Shown piece by piece: positions 1 to 10,636 of a stretch of 64,000 bases of DNA (position 1 is the first letter of the stretch; the number at the start of each line of letters is the position of its first letter). The position numbers were made by a program, and so were the translations under genes. This DNA comes from CAIWHR01 sp963708855. GTDB taxonomy: Bacteria; Pseudomonadota; Gammaproteobacteria; Burkholderiales; Casimicrobiaceae. The stretch is from positions 17,901 through 81,900 of the forward strand of contig CAVPUM010000018.1 of NCBI GenBank assembly GCA_963708855.1. The letters are read 5' to 3'. Below the pieces are notes generated by a model. The model saw only the letters and a list, made by a program, of their open reading frames with translations, had not been told where the DNA came from and did no database searches.

Positions 1-1
1 G

Positions 2-331
2 ATGGCCGCGTCTATGGCGTTCAAGGACGGCATGCGCCAGGCGAGTCCGATGCTGCTCGAGCCGATGATGGCGGTCGAGGTCGAGACGCCGGAGGATTTC
101 ATGGGCAACGTCGTGGGCGACCTGTCGTCGCGGCGCGGCATGATCCAGGGCATGGACGACATGCCCACGGGCAAGGTCGTCAAGGCCGAGGTGCCACTGG
201 CCGAGATGTTCGGGTACTCGACGACGCTGCGCTCGCTGTCGCAGGGCCGCGCCACGTACACCATGGAGTTCAAGCATTACACCGAGGCGCCGAAATCCGT
301 CGCCGAAGCGGTGATCAACAAGAAATCGTAA
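2..331 (+). CDS. fusA: Elongation factor G, C-terminal part
   Basis: This is the 3' end of the gene for the translocation GTPase EF-G; the 5' part lies outside the window. The visible residues cover domains IV and V: a start like that of the conserved SMAFK helix, the LLEP...VEVETPE strand, the RRG-x-I domain V segment and the terminal Y-x-MEFKHY strand. The reading frame is already open at the window edge, so the first ATG seen is internal. It stops 17 bases before tuf, the usual str-operon order. The family assignment is secure. Confidence 0.95.
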   Translation: MAASMAFKDGMRQASPMLLEPMMAVEVETPEDFMGNVVGDLSSRRGMIQGMDDMPTGKVVKAEVPLAEMFGYSTTLRSLSQGRATYTMEFKHYTEAPKSVAEAVINKKS

Positions 332-348
332 CTTCGAGGTAATCCATC

Positions 349-1539
<1,191 letters not shown>

Positions 1540-1567
1540 AACGCAGTTGACTACGAAGGTTGGAACC

Positions 1568-1879
1568 ATGCAGAACCAACGCATCAGAATCCGGTTGAAG
1601 GCATTCGATTACAAGCTGATCGACCAGTCGGCGATGGAGATCGTGGACACCGCGAAGCGCTCCGGCGCGGTCGTGCGCGGCCCGGTGCCGCTGCCGACGA
1701 AGATCGAGCGCTACAACGTCCTGCGCTCGCCGCATGCGAACAAGACGTCGCGCGATCAGTTCGAGATCAGGACGCACCTGCGCCTGATGGACATCATCGA
1801 TCCGACCGACAAGACGGTCGATCAGCTGATGAAGCTCGATCTGCCGGCGGGTGTCGACGTCGAGATCAAGCTGCAGTAA
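1568..1879 (+). CDS. rpsJ: 30S ribosomal protein S10
   Basis: 103 residues, the normal length, opening MQNQRIRIRLKAFDYKLID as in other proteobacterial S10 proteins. It is a small-subunit head protein and, as NusE, a partner of NusB in antitermination. The ATG at 1568 is chosen over upstream in-frame codons because those fall inside the end of tuf. It is the first gene of the S10 operon and lies 28 bases after tuf. Confidence 0.97.
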   Translation: MQNQRIRIRLKAFDYKLIDQSAMEIVDTAKRSGAVVRGPVPLPTKIERYNVLRSPHANKTSRDQFEIRTHLRLMDIIDPTDKTVDQLMKLDLPAGVDVEIKLQ

Positions 1880-1913
1880 CGGAAGGCCCGGGCAGTTCCG
1901 GGAAAACTTGGAA

Positions 1914-1939
1914 GCCGCCGGTCAATCGCAATCGGCGGC
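1914..1939 (+). promoter_or_regulatory. Hairpin in the rpsJ-rplC spacer
   Basis: A perfect 7-bp stem (1914-1920 with 1933-1939) and a 12-base loop sit just upstream of the rplC ribosome binding site. It could be a translational or attenuation element of the S10 operon, but no homology to the enterobacterial L4 leader is visible. No T-run follows, so it is not a terminator. Confidence 0.3.
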
Positions 1940-1957
1940 GTGGAAAGGAAAACGAAA

Positions 1958-2614
1958 ATGACACTCGGACTTGTCGGTCGCAAGATTGGCATGACCCGCA
2001 TATTCACCGATGACGGCAAGGCCGTCCCGGTGACCGTGCTCGACGTGGCCAACAACCGCGTCACGCAGATCAAGACCCCGGAGACCGACGGCTACTCGGC
2101 CGTCCAGGTCGCGTTCGGCAAGCGGCGCGCCTCGCGCGTGACGAAGCCGCAGGCCGGGCACCTCGCGAAAGCGGGGGTCGAGGCGGGCGAATTGCTGCGC
2201 GAGTTTCCGGTCACCGCCGCGGCGCTCGCCGAACTCAAGGTCGGTGCGATCATCGGCGCCGCGACCTTTGCGGTCGGCGAGCTCGTCGACGTCACCGGCA
2301 CGACCAAGGGCCGCGGCTTCTCCGGCGTGATCCGCCGGCATCATTTCAGCTCGAACCGCGCGTCGCACGGCAATTCGCGCTCGCACAACACGCCGGGATC
2401 GATCGGCATGGCACAGGATCCGGGTCGTGTTTTCCCCGGCAAGCGGATGGCGGGCCAGCACGGCAACGTCACGCGCACCGTGCAGACCCTGACGGTCGTT
2501 CGCGTCGACGCCGAGCGCGGGCTGCTGCTCGTCAAGGGCTGCGTGCCTGGCGCCGACGGCGGCCACATCATCGTCCGTCCGGCGGTGAAGACGCCGGCCA
2601 GGAAGGGAGCCTGA
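1958..2614 (+). CDS. rplC: 50S ribosomal protein L3
   Basis: 218 residues starting MTLGLVGRKIGMTR, an early-assembly large-subunit protein next to the peptidyl transferase centre. The central hook with the glutamine-containing stretch KRMAGQHG is present. The start at 1958 is preferred to an in-frame ATG 18 bases upstream because GGAAAGGAAAA precedes it at a good distance and the protein then begins like its homologues. It is followed after two bases by rplD. Confidence 0.97.
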   Translation: MTLGLVGRKIGMTRIFTDDGKAVPVTVLDVANNRVTQIKTPETDGYSAVQVAFGKRRASRVTKPQAGHLAKAGVEAGELLREFPVTAAALAELKVGAIIGAATFAVGELVDVTGTTKGRGFSGVIRRHHFSSNRASHGNSRSHNTPGSIGMAQDPGRVFPGKRMAGQHGNVTRTVQTLTVVRVDAERGLLLVKGCVPGADGGHIIVRPAVKTPARKGA

Positions 2615-2616
2615 CG

Positions 2617-3240
2617 ATGGAACTCAAGCTCATCGACGACCACGGCCAGGCAGCGGCGACGATCGCCGGCCCGGACGCGCTGTTCGGGCGCGACTACAAC
2701 GAGTCGCTGATCCACCAGCTCGTCACGGCTTACCAGGCGAACGCGCGCCAGGGCACCCGCAAGCAGAAGGGCCGCGCCGACATCAACAAGTCGCACAAGA
2801 AGCCATGGGCGCAAAAGGGCACCGGCCGCGCGCGCGCGGGCCAGGCCAACAGCCCGCTCTGGCGCGGCGGCGGCAGGATTTTCCCGAACTCGCCCGACGA
2901 GAATTTCACGCAAAAGGTGAACCGCAAGATGTACCGCGCGGGCATTGCGTCGATCCTTTCGCAGCTGCATCGCGAAGGCCGGCTTTCGGTGATCGGCGCG
3001 CTCGCCATCGATGCCCCGAAGACGAAGCTCTTCGCGCAGAAGATCAAGGCGCTGGGGCTCCCGGGCACGCTGCTGATCGTCACCGACAAGCTCGACGACA
3101 ACGTGTTCCTGTCGTCGCGCAACCTGCCGGACGTGCTGGTGCTCGAGACGCGGGAGATCGATCCGGTGAGTCTCGTGCGCTTCAACAGCGTCTTGCTCAC
3201 CAAGGGCGCCATTGCGCAATTCGAGGAGATGCTGGGATGA
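2617..3240 (+). CDS. rplD: 50S ribosomal protein L4
   Basis: 207 residues. L4 lines the exit tunnel and in enterobacteria also represses its own operon. The basic tunnel loop with the stretch KGTGRARAGQ...WRGGG is clear. Its TGA overlaps the ATG of rplW (ATGA), implying translational coupling. Confidence 0.97.
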   Translation: MELKLIDDHGQAAATIAGPDALFGRDYNESLIHQLVTAYQANARQGTRKQKGRADINKSHKKPWAQKGTGRARAGQANSPLWRGGGRIFPNSPDENFTQKVNRKMYRAGIASILSQLHREGRLSVIGALAIDAPKTKLFAQKIKALGLPGTLLIVTDKLDDNVFLSSRNLPDVLVLETREIDPVSLVRFNSVLLTKGAIAQFEEMLG

Positions 3241-3566
3241 GCGCCCGTCTTGACCAGAAAGTCCGGCAATACAATCCCGAGCGCCTCGCGGTCGTGCTGC
3301 TCGCTCCGGTCGTGTCCGAGAAGGGCACGTTCCTCGCCGACAAGCGCGAGCAGGTGATCTTCAAGGTTGCGCCGGATGCGACCAAGCCCGAGGTGAAGGC
3401 GGCCGTCGAGGCGATGTTCAAGGTCGAGGTGAAGAGCGTGCAGATCGCCAACGTCGGCGGCAAGGTGAAGCGCTTCGGTCGCTTCACGGGACGGCGCCGC
3501 TCGTGGAAGAAAGCCTATGTCTGCCTGAAGGCGGGCCAGGAAATCAACTTCGCGGCGGAGGGTTAA
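3237..3566 (+). CDS. rplW: 50S ribosomal protein L23
   Basis: 109 residues from the ATG that overlaps the rplD stop. It contains the PVVSEKGT start and the loop GGKVKRFGRFTGRR typical of L23, which forms the signal-recognition-particle and trigger-factor docking site at the tunnel exit. The open frame extends far upstream inside rplD, but only the 3237 start gives a protein of normal length. Confidence 0.97.
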   Translation: MSARLDQKVRQYNPERLAVVLLAPVVSEKGTFLADKREQVIFKVAPDATKPEVKAAVEAMFKVEVKSVQIANVGGKVKRFGRFTGRRRSWKKAYVCLKAGQEINFAAEG

Positions 3567-3570
3567 ATGC

Positions 3571-3642
3571 CACCACGCTCACTATGTTCGCTGCCCCCCG
3601 AGGGGGCGCGGGTCTCCCTCGGGACGGCCCGTCGGGAGACCT
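3571..3642 (+). repeat. Dispersed palindromic repeat, copy 1
   Basis: About 72 bases between rplW and rplB with the core ACGCTCAC-x4-GTTCGCTGCCCCCCGAGGGGG followed by a CTCGGG...GGCCCG arm. Closely similar copies lie near 10006-10081 (same strand) and 19011-19080 (opposite strand). This type of intergenic palindromic element is common in Burkholderiales genomes. It sits inside the S10 operon and ends immediately before the rplB start codon. Confidence 0.8.
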
Positions 3643-3645
3643 GAC

Positions 3646-4470
3646 ATGCCACTGCAAAAAGTAAAGCCGACATCGCCGGGCCGCCGCGCGCTGGTCAAGG
3701 TCGTCCATCCGCACCTGCACAAGGGGCGGCCGGTGGACGCGCTGACCGAGAGCAAGAAGCGCGGTTCGGGACGCAACCACAACGGCCACATCACGATGCG
3801 GCACAAGGGTGGCGGCCACAAGCAGCAGTACCGGATCGTCGACTACAAGCGCAACAAGGACGGCATTCCGGCCAAGGTCGAGCGACTCGAGTACGATCCC
3901 AACCGCAGCGCGCATCTGGCGCTCCTGCTCTATGCCGACGGCGAGCGCCGCTACATCATCGCGCCGCGCGGCGTCGCGACGGGCACGCAGCTGCTGTCGG
4001 GCGCGGAAGCTCCGATCAAGCCGGGCAACTGCCTGCCGGTGCGCAACATCCCGGTCGGCACGACGATCCATTGCGTCGAGATGGCGCCCGGCAAGGGCGC
4101 GCAGATGGCCCGCTCGGCCGGCGCCGGCGTCCAGCTGCTCGCCCGCGAAGGCGTCTACGCCCAGGTGCGTCTGCGCTCGGGCGAGATCCGCAAGGTGCAC
4201 GTGGATTGCCGCGCGGTGATCGGCGAGGTCGGCAACGAAGAGCACAACCTGCGGTCGATCGGCAAGGCCGGCGCGAATCGCTGGCGCGGCATCCGTCCCA
4301 CCGTCCGGGGCATCTGCATGAATCCGGTGGATCACCCGCACGGCGGCCGCTCGAACGGCGGCGGGCACCCGGTGTCGCCCTGGGGCACGCCGACCAAGGG
4401 CTACAAGACGCGGCGCAACAAGCGCACCGATTCGATGATCGTGCGCCGTCGGCACGCGACCAAAGGTTAA
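3646..4470 (+). CDS. rplB: 50S ribosomal protein L2
   Basis: 274 residues. L2 is needed for subunit joining and peptidyl transfer. The conserved RNA-binding stretch GSGRNHNGHIT is near residue 45, and the signature VDHPHGGRSNGG near residue 227 includes the histidine implicated in peptidyl transferase activity. The gene is intact and its start follows directly on the dispersed repeat. Confidence 0.97.
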   Translation: MPLQKVKPTSPGRRALVKVVHPHLHKGRPVDALTESKKRGSGRNHNGHITMRHKGGGHKQQYRIVDYKRNKDGIPAKVERLEYDPNRSAHLALLLYADGERRYIIAPRGVATGTQLLSGAEAPIKPGNCLPVRNIPVGTTIHCVEMAPGKGAQMARSAGAGVQLLAREGVYAQVRLRSGEIRKVHVDCRAVIGEVGNEEHNLRSIGKAGANRWRGIRPTVRGICMNPVDHPHGGRSNGGGHPVSPWGTPTKGYKTRRNKRTDSMIVRRRHATKG

Positions 4471-4484
4471 CCGAGGGCAACGAG

Positions 4485-4778
4485 ATGGCACGTTCAATCA
4501 AGAAGGGTCCGTTTGTCGACGACCATCTGCTGCAGAAGGTCGATGCGGCACGCGCGACCAACGACAAGCGTCCGATCAAGACCTGGTCGCGCCGCTCGAC
4601 GATCACGCCCGAGTTCGTCGGGCTCACGATCGCCGTGCACAACGGCAAGCAGCACATCCCGGTCTACGTGTCGGAAAACATGGTCGGCCACAAACTCGGC
4701 GAATTCGCGCTGACGCGAACCTTCAAGGGCCATTCGGCCGACAAGAAGGTCTCGGCGGCGGCGCCGCCGCGGAAGTAG
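4485..4778 (+). CDS. rpsS: 30S ribosomal protein S19
   Basis: 97 residues beginning MARSIKKGPFVDDHLL, with the C-terminal FALTRTFKGH strand; it is a small-subunit head protein that contacts S13. The ATG lies 14 bases after rplB. The last dozen residues (AAAPPRK) are a little longer than in E. coli, as in other betaproteobacteria. Confidence 0.97.
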   Translation: MARSIKKGPFVDDHLLQKVDAARATNDKRPIKTWSRRSTITPEFVGLTIAVHNGKQHIPVYVSENMVGHKLGEFALTRTFKGHSADKKVSAAAPPRK

Positions 4779-4788
4779 GGGAGGCACG

Positions 4789-5124
4789 ATGGAAACCAGT
4801 GCAATCCTGCGCGGCGTGCGGCTGTCGGCCCAGAAGGGTCGGCTGGTCGCCGACCAGATCCGCGGCCTGCCCGTGGACCAGGCGCTCAACGTCCTGAGCT
4901 TCAGCCCGAAGAAGGGCGCCGTCATCATCAAGAAGGTGCTGCTGTCGGCGATCGCCAATGCCGAGCACAACGACGGCGCCGACGTGGACGAGCTGAAGGT
5001 GAAGACGATCCTGGTCGACAAGGCGGAAAGTCTGCGCCGCTTCACGGCGCGCGCGAAGGGCCGTGGCAACGTCATCCTGAAGCAGACCTGCCACATCCAT
5101 GTCACCGTCGGTGACGGAAAATAA
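4789..5124 (+). CDS. rplV: 50S ribosomal protein L22
   Basis: 111 residues starting METSAILRGVRLSAQKGRL. L22 extends a beta hairpin into the exit tunnel; that loop and the terminal ITVTVGDGK-like strand are visible. A GGGGAGG ribosome binding site precedes the ATG. The gene is intact and 8 bases separate it from rpsC. Confidence 0.96.
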   Translation: METSAILRGVRLSAQKGRLVADQIRGLPVDQALNVLSFSPKKGAVIIKKVLLSAIANAEHNDGADVDELKVKTILVDKAESLRRFTARAKGRGNVILKQTCHIHVTVGDGK

Positions 5125-5132
5125 GGGGCGTC

Positions 5133-5844
<712 letters not shown>

Positions 5845-5861
<17 letters not shown>

Positions 5862-6262
5862 AAGGAAGTACCGCAAGGAACAGAAGGGCCGCAACAAGGG
5901 CGTGGCGACCGTCGGCAACAAGGTCAGCTTCGGCGAGTACGGTCTCAAGGCCATCGGCCGCGGCCGGCTCACCGCGCGCCAGATCGAAGCCGCGCGGCGG
6001 GCGATGACGCGGCACATCAAGCGCGGCGGCCGCGTCTGGATTCGCATTTTCCCGGACAAGCCGATGTCGAAGAAGCCCGCGGAAGTGCGGATGGGCAACG
6101 GCAAGGGCAATCCCGAGTTCTACGTCGCGGAGATCGTGCCCGGGCAAGGTTCTCTACGAGATGGACGGCGTCGACGAAACCATCGCGCGCGAGGCCTTCG
6201 CCCTCGCCGCCGCGAAGCTGCCGATCCGGACGACTTTCGTCCATCGGCTCGTCGGTGCCTGA
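5845..6262 (+). CDS. rplP: 50S ribosomal protein L16 (one frameshift)
   Basis: Starts MLQPARRKYRKEQKGRN and overlaps the end of rpsC. L16 helps organise the tRNA A site. The frame breaks at 6142-6144, where a run of three Gs replaces the expected two; removing one G restores PGKVLYEMDGVDE and the rest of a normal protein of about 138 residues ending FVHRLVGA. Because L16 is essential, the extra G is most likely a sequencing error. Confidence 0.93.
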
Positions 6263-6273
6263 CGGAGGTCATC

Positions 6274-6480
6274 ATGAAGCGAACGGACAACACGAAGGCG
6301 CTCGCCGCCAAGTCGCCGGCGGAGCTGAAGACCGAGCTCGGGGCGCTGCTGAAGGAGCAGTTCGGCCTGCGGATGCAGCGGGCGACGCAGCAGCTCACGA
6401 ACACCGAGAAGCTGAAGCAGGTGCGGCGCAACATCGCCCGCGCGCGGACGCTCATCCACCAGAAGGAGAATCAGGCATGA
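6274..6480 (+). CDS. rpmC: 50S ribosomal protein L29
   Basis: 68 residues with the family pattern: an SPAELKTEL helix, LRMQ in the middle, and a terminal VRRNIARARTLIHQKE helix. L29 sits with L23 at the tunnel exit. The start is preceded by GGAGG. Its TGA overlaps the ATG of rpsQ. Confidence 0.96.
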   Translation: MKRTDNTKALAAKSPAELKTELGALLKEQFGLRMQRATQQLTNTEKLKQVRRNIARARTLIHQKENQA

Positions 6481-6776
6481 GCGAGCAACCACAGACTCCC
6501 GCGACCGCGCCGGCGCCGCGGAAGACGATCATCCAGACGCTGACCGGGCGGGTCGTCGGCGACAAGATGAACAAGACCGTCACGGTGGTCGTCGAGCGCC
6601 GCGTCAAGCACGCGCTGTACGGCAAGTTCGTGACCCGGTCGAGCAAGTACCACGCGCACGACGAGAACAACGAGTACAAGATGGGCGACCTGGTCGAGAT
6701 CGTCGCCTGTCGCAAGCTCGCCAAGACCAAGGCGTACCGGGTCAGCCGGTTGATCGAGAAGGCCCGGGTCGTATGA
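6477..6776 (+). CDS. rpsQ: 30S ribosomal protein S17
   Basis: 99 residues. The first 15 are a proline/threonine/alanine-rich extension before the conserved TLTGRVVGDKMNKTVTVVVE fold, an OB-barrel that binds 16S rRNA. The start is fixed by the ATGA overlap with rpmC. It is the last gene before a 284-base spacer that holds a promoter for the next operon. Confidence 0.96.
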   Translation: MSEQPQTPATAPAPRKTIIQTLTGRVVGDKMNKTVTVVVERRVKHALYGKFVTRSSKYHAHDENNEYKMGDLVEIVACRKLAKTKAYRVSRLIEKARVV

Positions 6777-6842
6777 CCGGATGTCGGTCCGCGCCGGCAC
6801 GGTTGACGGGGCGATCTGCAAGGTATTGATTTGAAATAGGGC

Positions 6843-6871
6843 TTGCAGGATGCTCAGAATCCTGTCATAAT
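6843..6871 (+). promoter_or_regulatory. Sigma-70 promoter of the spc operon
   Basis: A TTGCAG -35 box (6843-6848), a 17-base spacer and a CATAAT -10 box (6866-6871) lie in the spacer between rpsQ and rplN, about 190 bases before rplN. A hairpin with a perfect 7-bp stem (6893-6899 with 6906-6912) falls in the leader. I infer that rplN and following genes have their own promoter here. Confidence 0.7.
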
Positions 6872-7060
6872 TTTCGTTTCGCCTGCCGCGGTCCGTCGGA
6901 GTAACCCGACGGGCGTCTGCCCCGAAGCGGAAGTCTCGCCGAATGGCCGCGGTCACTCCCCCGAACGGGGTCCAAAACTGGACGCGGCAGCCTGTCGCGA
7001 CCGCAGCCGGCAACCGAACGCGCTGCGGCGCACTCCGCGGATTAAGTTGGAGAAGCAACA

Positions 7061-7430
7061 ATGATCCAGATGCAGTCGGTCCTGGACGTCGCCGACAACA
7101 CCGGTGCCCGTCGCGTGATGTGCATCAAGGTGCTCGGCGGCTCGAAGCGCCGGTACGCGCACATCGGCGATGTCATCAAGGTCACCGTCAAGGATGCGGC
7201 GCCGCGCGGCCGCGTCAAGAAGGGCGAGATCTACAACGCCGTCGTGGTGCGCACGCGCCACGGCGTGCGCCGCGACGACGGCGCCAAGGTGTGCTTCGAC
7301 ACCAACGCGGCCGTGCTGCTCGAATGTGAAGCTCGAGCCGATCGGCACCCGCATCTTCGGGCCGGTCACCCGCGAGCTGCGAACCGAGCGATTCATGAAG
7401 ATCGTCTCGCTCGCACCGGAAGTTCTGTAG
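7061..7430 (+). CDS. rplN: 50S ribosomal protein L14 (one frameshift)
   Basis: Starts MIQMQSVLDVADNTGARR, the classic L14 N-terminus. The frame breaks near 7322, where an extra G makes LLE instead of the expected LLN; correction joins it to KLEPIGTRIFGPVTREL and gives 122 residues, the normal length. L14 forms an intersubunit bridge. The break is most likely a sequencing error. Confidence 0.93.
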
Positions 7431-7444
7431 GGCGCAGGACAGCG

Positions 7445-7759
7445 ATGCGCAAGATCAGGAAAGGCGACAACGTCGTCGTGCTCGCCGGCCGCGACAAGGG
7501 CAAGCGCGGGGACGTCACGCGCGTGTTCGCCGAGCACGTGCTGGTCGCCGGCATCAACCAGGTGAAGAAGCACCAGCGGCCGAATCCGATGAAGGGCGAG
7601 CAGGGCGGGATCGTGACGAAGGAGATGCCGATCCACGTCTCGAACGTCGCGATCTGGAATCCGGTGGCCAAGAAGGCCGACCGGATCGGCCTGCGCTCGC
7701 TCGAGGACGGGCGCAAGGTGCGTTACTTCAAGTCGAACGGCGAGCTGATTGGCGCGTAA
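7445..7759 (+). CDS. rplX: 50S ribosomal protein L24
   Basis: 104 residues, MRKIRKGDNVVVLAGRDKGK: a KOW-domain protein that initiates large-subunit assembly. NPMKGEQGGIVTKE is conserved mid-protein. The open frame runs on from rplN, but the ATG at 7445 gives the family start. Confidence 0.96.
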   Translation: MRKIRKGDNVVVLAGRDKGKRGDVTRVFAEHVLVAGINQVKKHQRPNPMKGEQGGIVTKEMPIHVSNVAIWNPVAKKADRIGLRSLEDGRKVRYFKSNGELIGA

Positions 7760-7771
7760 GGAGAATTGACG

Positions 7772-8312
7772 ATGGCCCGCCTCAGGGAAATCTACAAGAA
7801 GGAAATCGTGCCCGCGCTGACGAAGCAGTTCGGCTACAAGTCGGTCATGCAGGTGCCGCGCGTGTCGAAGGTCGTCCTCAACATGGGCGTCGGCGAGGCC
7901 GTGGGCGACAAGAAGCTGCTCGAGAACGCCGCTGCCGACATGCAGAAGATCTGCCGGGCAGAAGCCCGTGGTCACCAAGGCGCGCAAGGCGATCGCCGTG
8001 TTCAAGATCCGCGAGGGCTACCCGATCGGCTGCATGGTCACGCTGCGCCAGAACCGCATGTACGAATTTCTCGACCGCCTGATCTCGGTCGCGCTGCCGC
8101 GCGTGCGCGACTTCCGCGGCGTTTCGGGCCGCTCGTTCGACGGCCGCGGCAATTTCAACATGGGCGTCAAGGAGCAGATCATCTTTCCCGAGATCGAGTA
8201 CGACAAGGTCGACGCGATGCGCGGGATGAACATCACGATCACCACGACCGCGAAGACCGACGCCGAGGCCAAGGCGCTGCTGGCCGCGTTCCGTTTTCCG
8301 TTCAAGAACTGA
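7772..8312 (+). CDS. rplE: 50S ribosomal protein L5 (one frameshift)
   Basis: Starts MARLREIYKKEIVPAL; an in-frame TTG six bases earlier is less likely. L5 binds 5S rRNA and bridges to S13. An extra G near 7953 interrupts the expected ISGQKPVVTKARKAI; correction gives 179 residues ending FRFPFKN. The rest is typical of L5 (REGYPIGCMVTLR, RDFRGVS). Confidence 0.93.
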
Positions 8313-8319
8313 GGGCGCC

Positions 8320-8624
8320 ATGGCGAAACTGTCCCTGATCAACCGCGACCAGAAACGCCGCGCACTGGTGAAGAAGTACGCCAGAAGCGCGAGGAGCTGG
8401 TCTCGATCATCAACAACTCGAAGGCGTCGGACGAAGTCCGCTACGCCGCGCGGCTCAAGCTGCAGCAGCTGCCGCGCAACGCGAATCCGACCCGTCTGCG
8501 CAGCCGCTGCGCGCTCACGGGCCGGCCGCGCGGGTTCTTCCGCAAGTTCGGCCTGGGCCGAAGCAAGCTGCGCGAATTCGCCATGCGCGGCGAGATTCCG
8601 GGCATCGTCAAGGCCAGCTGGTAA
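8320..8624 (+). CDS. rpsN: 30S ribosomal protein S14 (one frameshift)
   Basis: MAKLSLINRDQKRRALVKKYA, then a missing C near 8382; the next frame continues KREELVSIINN and ends IPGIVKASW, 101 residues in all. This is the zinc-free long form of S14: the region around RSRCALTGRPRG has no CxxC pairs. It lies in normal spc order between rplE and rpsH. Confidence 0.92.
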
Positions 8625-8635
8625 GGGACACGCAA

Positions 8636-9031
8636 ATGAGCATGACTGATCCGATCGCCGACATGCTGACGCGCATCCGCAATGCGCAGATGGTGGAGCA
8701 GGCTGTCGTCGCGATGCCGTCGTCCAAGGTGAAGCTGGCGATCGCCCGGGTGCTGCAGGACGAGGGTTACATCGACGCGTTCAAGGTCTCCAGCGACGCG
8801 GTCAAGCCCGTGCTCGAGATCGCGCTCAAGTACTACGCCGGCCGTCCCGTCATCGAGAAGATCGAGCGCGTGTCGAAGCCGGGGTTGCGCATCTACAAGA
8901 GCAAGGACGACATTCCGCGCGTGATGAACGGACTCGGCATCGCCATCGTCTCGACATCGCATGGCGTCATGACGGACCGCAAGGCGCGCGCCACCGGGGT
9001 CGGCGGCGAAGTGCTCTGCATCGTCGCCTGA
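8636..9031 (+). CDS. rpsH: 30S ribosomal protein S8
   Basis: 131 residues, MSMTDPIADMLTRIRNAQ, ending in the conserved GGEVLCIVA strand that binds helix 21 of 16S rRNA. In enterobacteria S8 also represses the spc mRNA. The gene is intact. Confidence 0.97.
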   Translation: MSMTDPIADMLTRIRNAQMVEQAVVAMPSSKVKLAIARVLQDEGYIDAFKVSSDAVKPVLEIALKYYAGRPVIEKIERVSKPGLRIYKSKDDIPRVMNGLGIAIVSTSHGVMTDRKARATGVGGEVLCIVA

Positions 9032-9052
9032 TATCAGAACGAGGGCTTCGCA

Positions 9053-9581
9053 ATGTCGCGCATAGGCAATCACCCCATTCCGCTGCCGGCCAAGGTCGAG
9101 GTCACGCTCGTGCCGGGCGGCATCACGGTCAAGGGCCCGCTGGGCACGCTGTCGCGTACCTACGGCAGCGAGCTCTCGATCGAGACGCGCCGGCGACACC
9201 CTCGTCTGCAAGGTCGCGAACCCGGACGCGCGGCCGATGCACGGCACGCTGCGGGCGCTCGTCGCGAACATGGTCAAGGGCGTGACCGACGGTTACGAGA
9301 AGAAACTGACGCTGGTCGGCGTGGGATTCCGCGCACAGGCCGCCGGCGACAAGATCAACCTTGCGCTCGGCTTTTCGCATCCGGTGGTCCACGCGATGCC
9401 CAAGGGCGTCAGGGTGGAAACCCCGGCGCAGACGGAGATCATCGTCAAGGGCATCGACAAGCAGCAGGTCGGACAGGTGGCGGCGGAGATCCGCGCCTAC
9501 CGCCCGCCGGAGCCGTACAAGGGCAAGGGCGTGCGTTATGCCGACGAGCGAGTCAAGATCAAAGAGACCAAGAAGAAGTAG
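9053..9581 (+). CDS. rplF: 50S ribosomal protein L6 (one frameshift)
   Basis: Starts MSRIGNHPIPLPAKVEV. An extra C near 9188 shifts the frame in the segment expected to read ETAGDTLVCKV; correction gives 175 residues with the C-terminal PEPYKGKGVRY signature. L6 sits by the sarcin-ricin loop. The indel is probably a sequencing error. Confidence 0.93.
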
Positions 9582-9647
9582 TCCGTGCGCGCGCGGTTGC
9601 GCGACGGCGATCGAATCGCAATTTCCGACTGACGGAAGAGGTAGGAG

Positions 9648-10001
9648 ATGAACAAGAACGAAGCCCGTGTCCGCCGCGCCCGCAAGACGCGGATCCGCAT
9701 CGCGCTGCAGCGGGCGACGCGCCTGGTGGTGAGCCGCTCGAACTGCCACATCTACGCGCAGATCATCGCGCCCACCGGCGACAAGGTGCTGGCCAGCGCG
9801 TCGACGGTCGAGCCCGACGTGCGCAAGGATGTCAAGAACGGCGGCAACAAGGCGGCCGCCGCGATCGTCGGCAAGCGCATCGGCGACCGCGCGAAGGCGC
9901 TCGGCATCGAGACGGTCGCGTTCGACCGCTCGGGCTACCGGTACCACGGCCGCGTGCAGGCGCTGGCCGACGCGGCGCGCGAAGCCGGCCTCAAGTTCTG
10001 A
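9648..10001 (+). CDS. rplR: 50S ribosomal protein L18
   Basis: 117 residues with an arginine-rich N-terminus, then LVVSRSNCHIYAQII and the terminal FDRSGYRYHGRV signature. It is a 5S rRNA-binding protein. A GAGGTAGGAG ribosome binding site is present. The gene is intact and followed by the second dispersed repeat. Confidence 0.97.
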   Translation: MNKNEARVRRARKTRIRIALQRATRLVVSRSNCHIYAQIIAPTGDKVLASASTVEPDVRKDVKNGGNKAAAAIVGKRIGDRAKALGIETVAFDRSGYRYHGRVQALADAAREAGLKF

Positions 10002-10005
10002 ATGG

Positions 10006-10081
10006 GCCCCCAAGCTCACTTCGTTCGCCTCCCCCCGAGGGGGATTCAGGCCTCCCTTGGGGCGGCCGGCGGGCGGCCTGA
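10006..10081 (+). repeat. Dispersed palindromic repeat, copy 2
   Basis: About 76 bases between rplR and rpsE: CCCCCAAGCTCACTTCGTTC, then CCCCCCGAGGGGG, and a CTTGGGGCGGCC arm. It has the same architecture and orientation as the copy at 3571-3642. It lies inside the spc operon and is presumably transcribed, where it could fold into a strong hairpin. Confidence 0.8.
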
Positions 10082-10108
10082 CGCGGCAACGAACAGGGAA
10101 AGATCGAC

Positions 10109-10634
10109 ATGGCGAGAATGCAGCAGCGGCAGCAGCAGCAGGACGAGCGCGGCGACGGCCTGCGCGAGAAGATGATCAGCATCAACCGCGTCACCAAGGT
10201 GGTGAAGGGCGGGCGCATTCTCGGCTTCGCCGCGCTGACGGTGGTCGGCGATGGCGACGGACAGGGTCGGCATCGGCAAGGGCAAGGCCAAGGAAGTGCC
10301 GGTCGCCGTGCAGAAGGCGATGGAAGAGGCGCGCCGGCGGATGGTCAAGGTGCGCCTCAAGAACGGCACGCTGCACCACGCCGTCGAGGGCCGGCACGGG
10401 GCGACCAAGGTGTTCATGCAGCCCGCGGCCGATGGCACCGGCGTGATCGCCGGCGGACCGATGCGCGCGGTGTTCGAGGTGGTCGGCGTGACGAACGTGC
10501 TGGCCAAGTGCCACGGCTCGACGAATCCGTACAACCTGGTCCGGGCGACGATCAACGCGCTCGAGAACTGCAGCGCGCCGGCGGACATCGCGGCGAAGCG
10601 CGGGATGACCGTCGAGCAGATGATGGGAGCCTGA
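10109..10634 (+). CDS. rpsE: 30S ribosomal protein S5 (one frameshift)
   Basis: Starts MARMQQRQQQQDERGDGLRE, with a glutamine-rich N-terminus before the conserved S5 double-stranded RNA-binding fold. An extra A at about 10261 breaks the expected GDGDGRVGIGKGKAKEVP; correction gives 174 residues ending RGMTVEQMMGA. S5 acts in decoding fidelity and at the mRNA entry site. rpmD starts two bases after it stops. Confidence 0.93.
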
Positions 10635-10636
10635 CG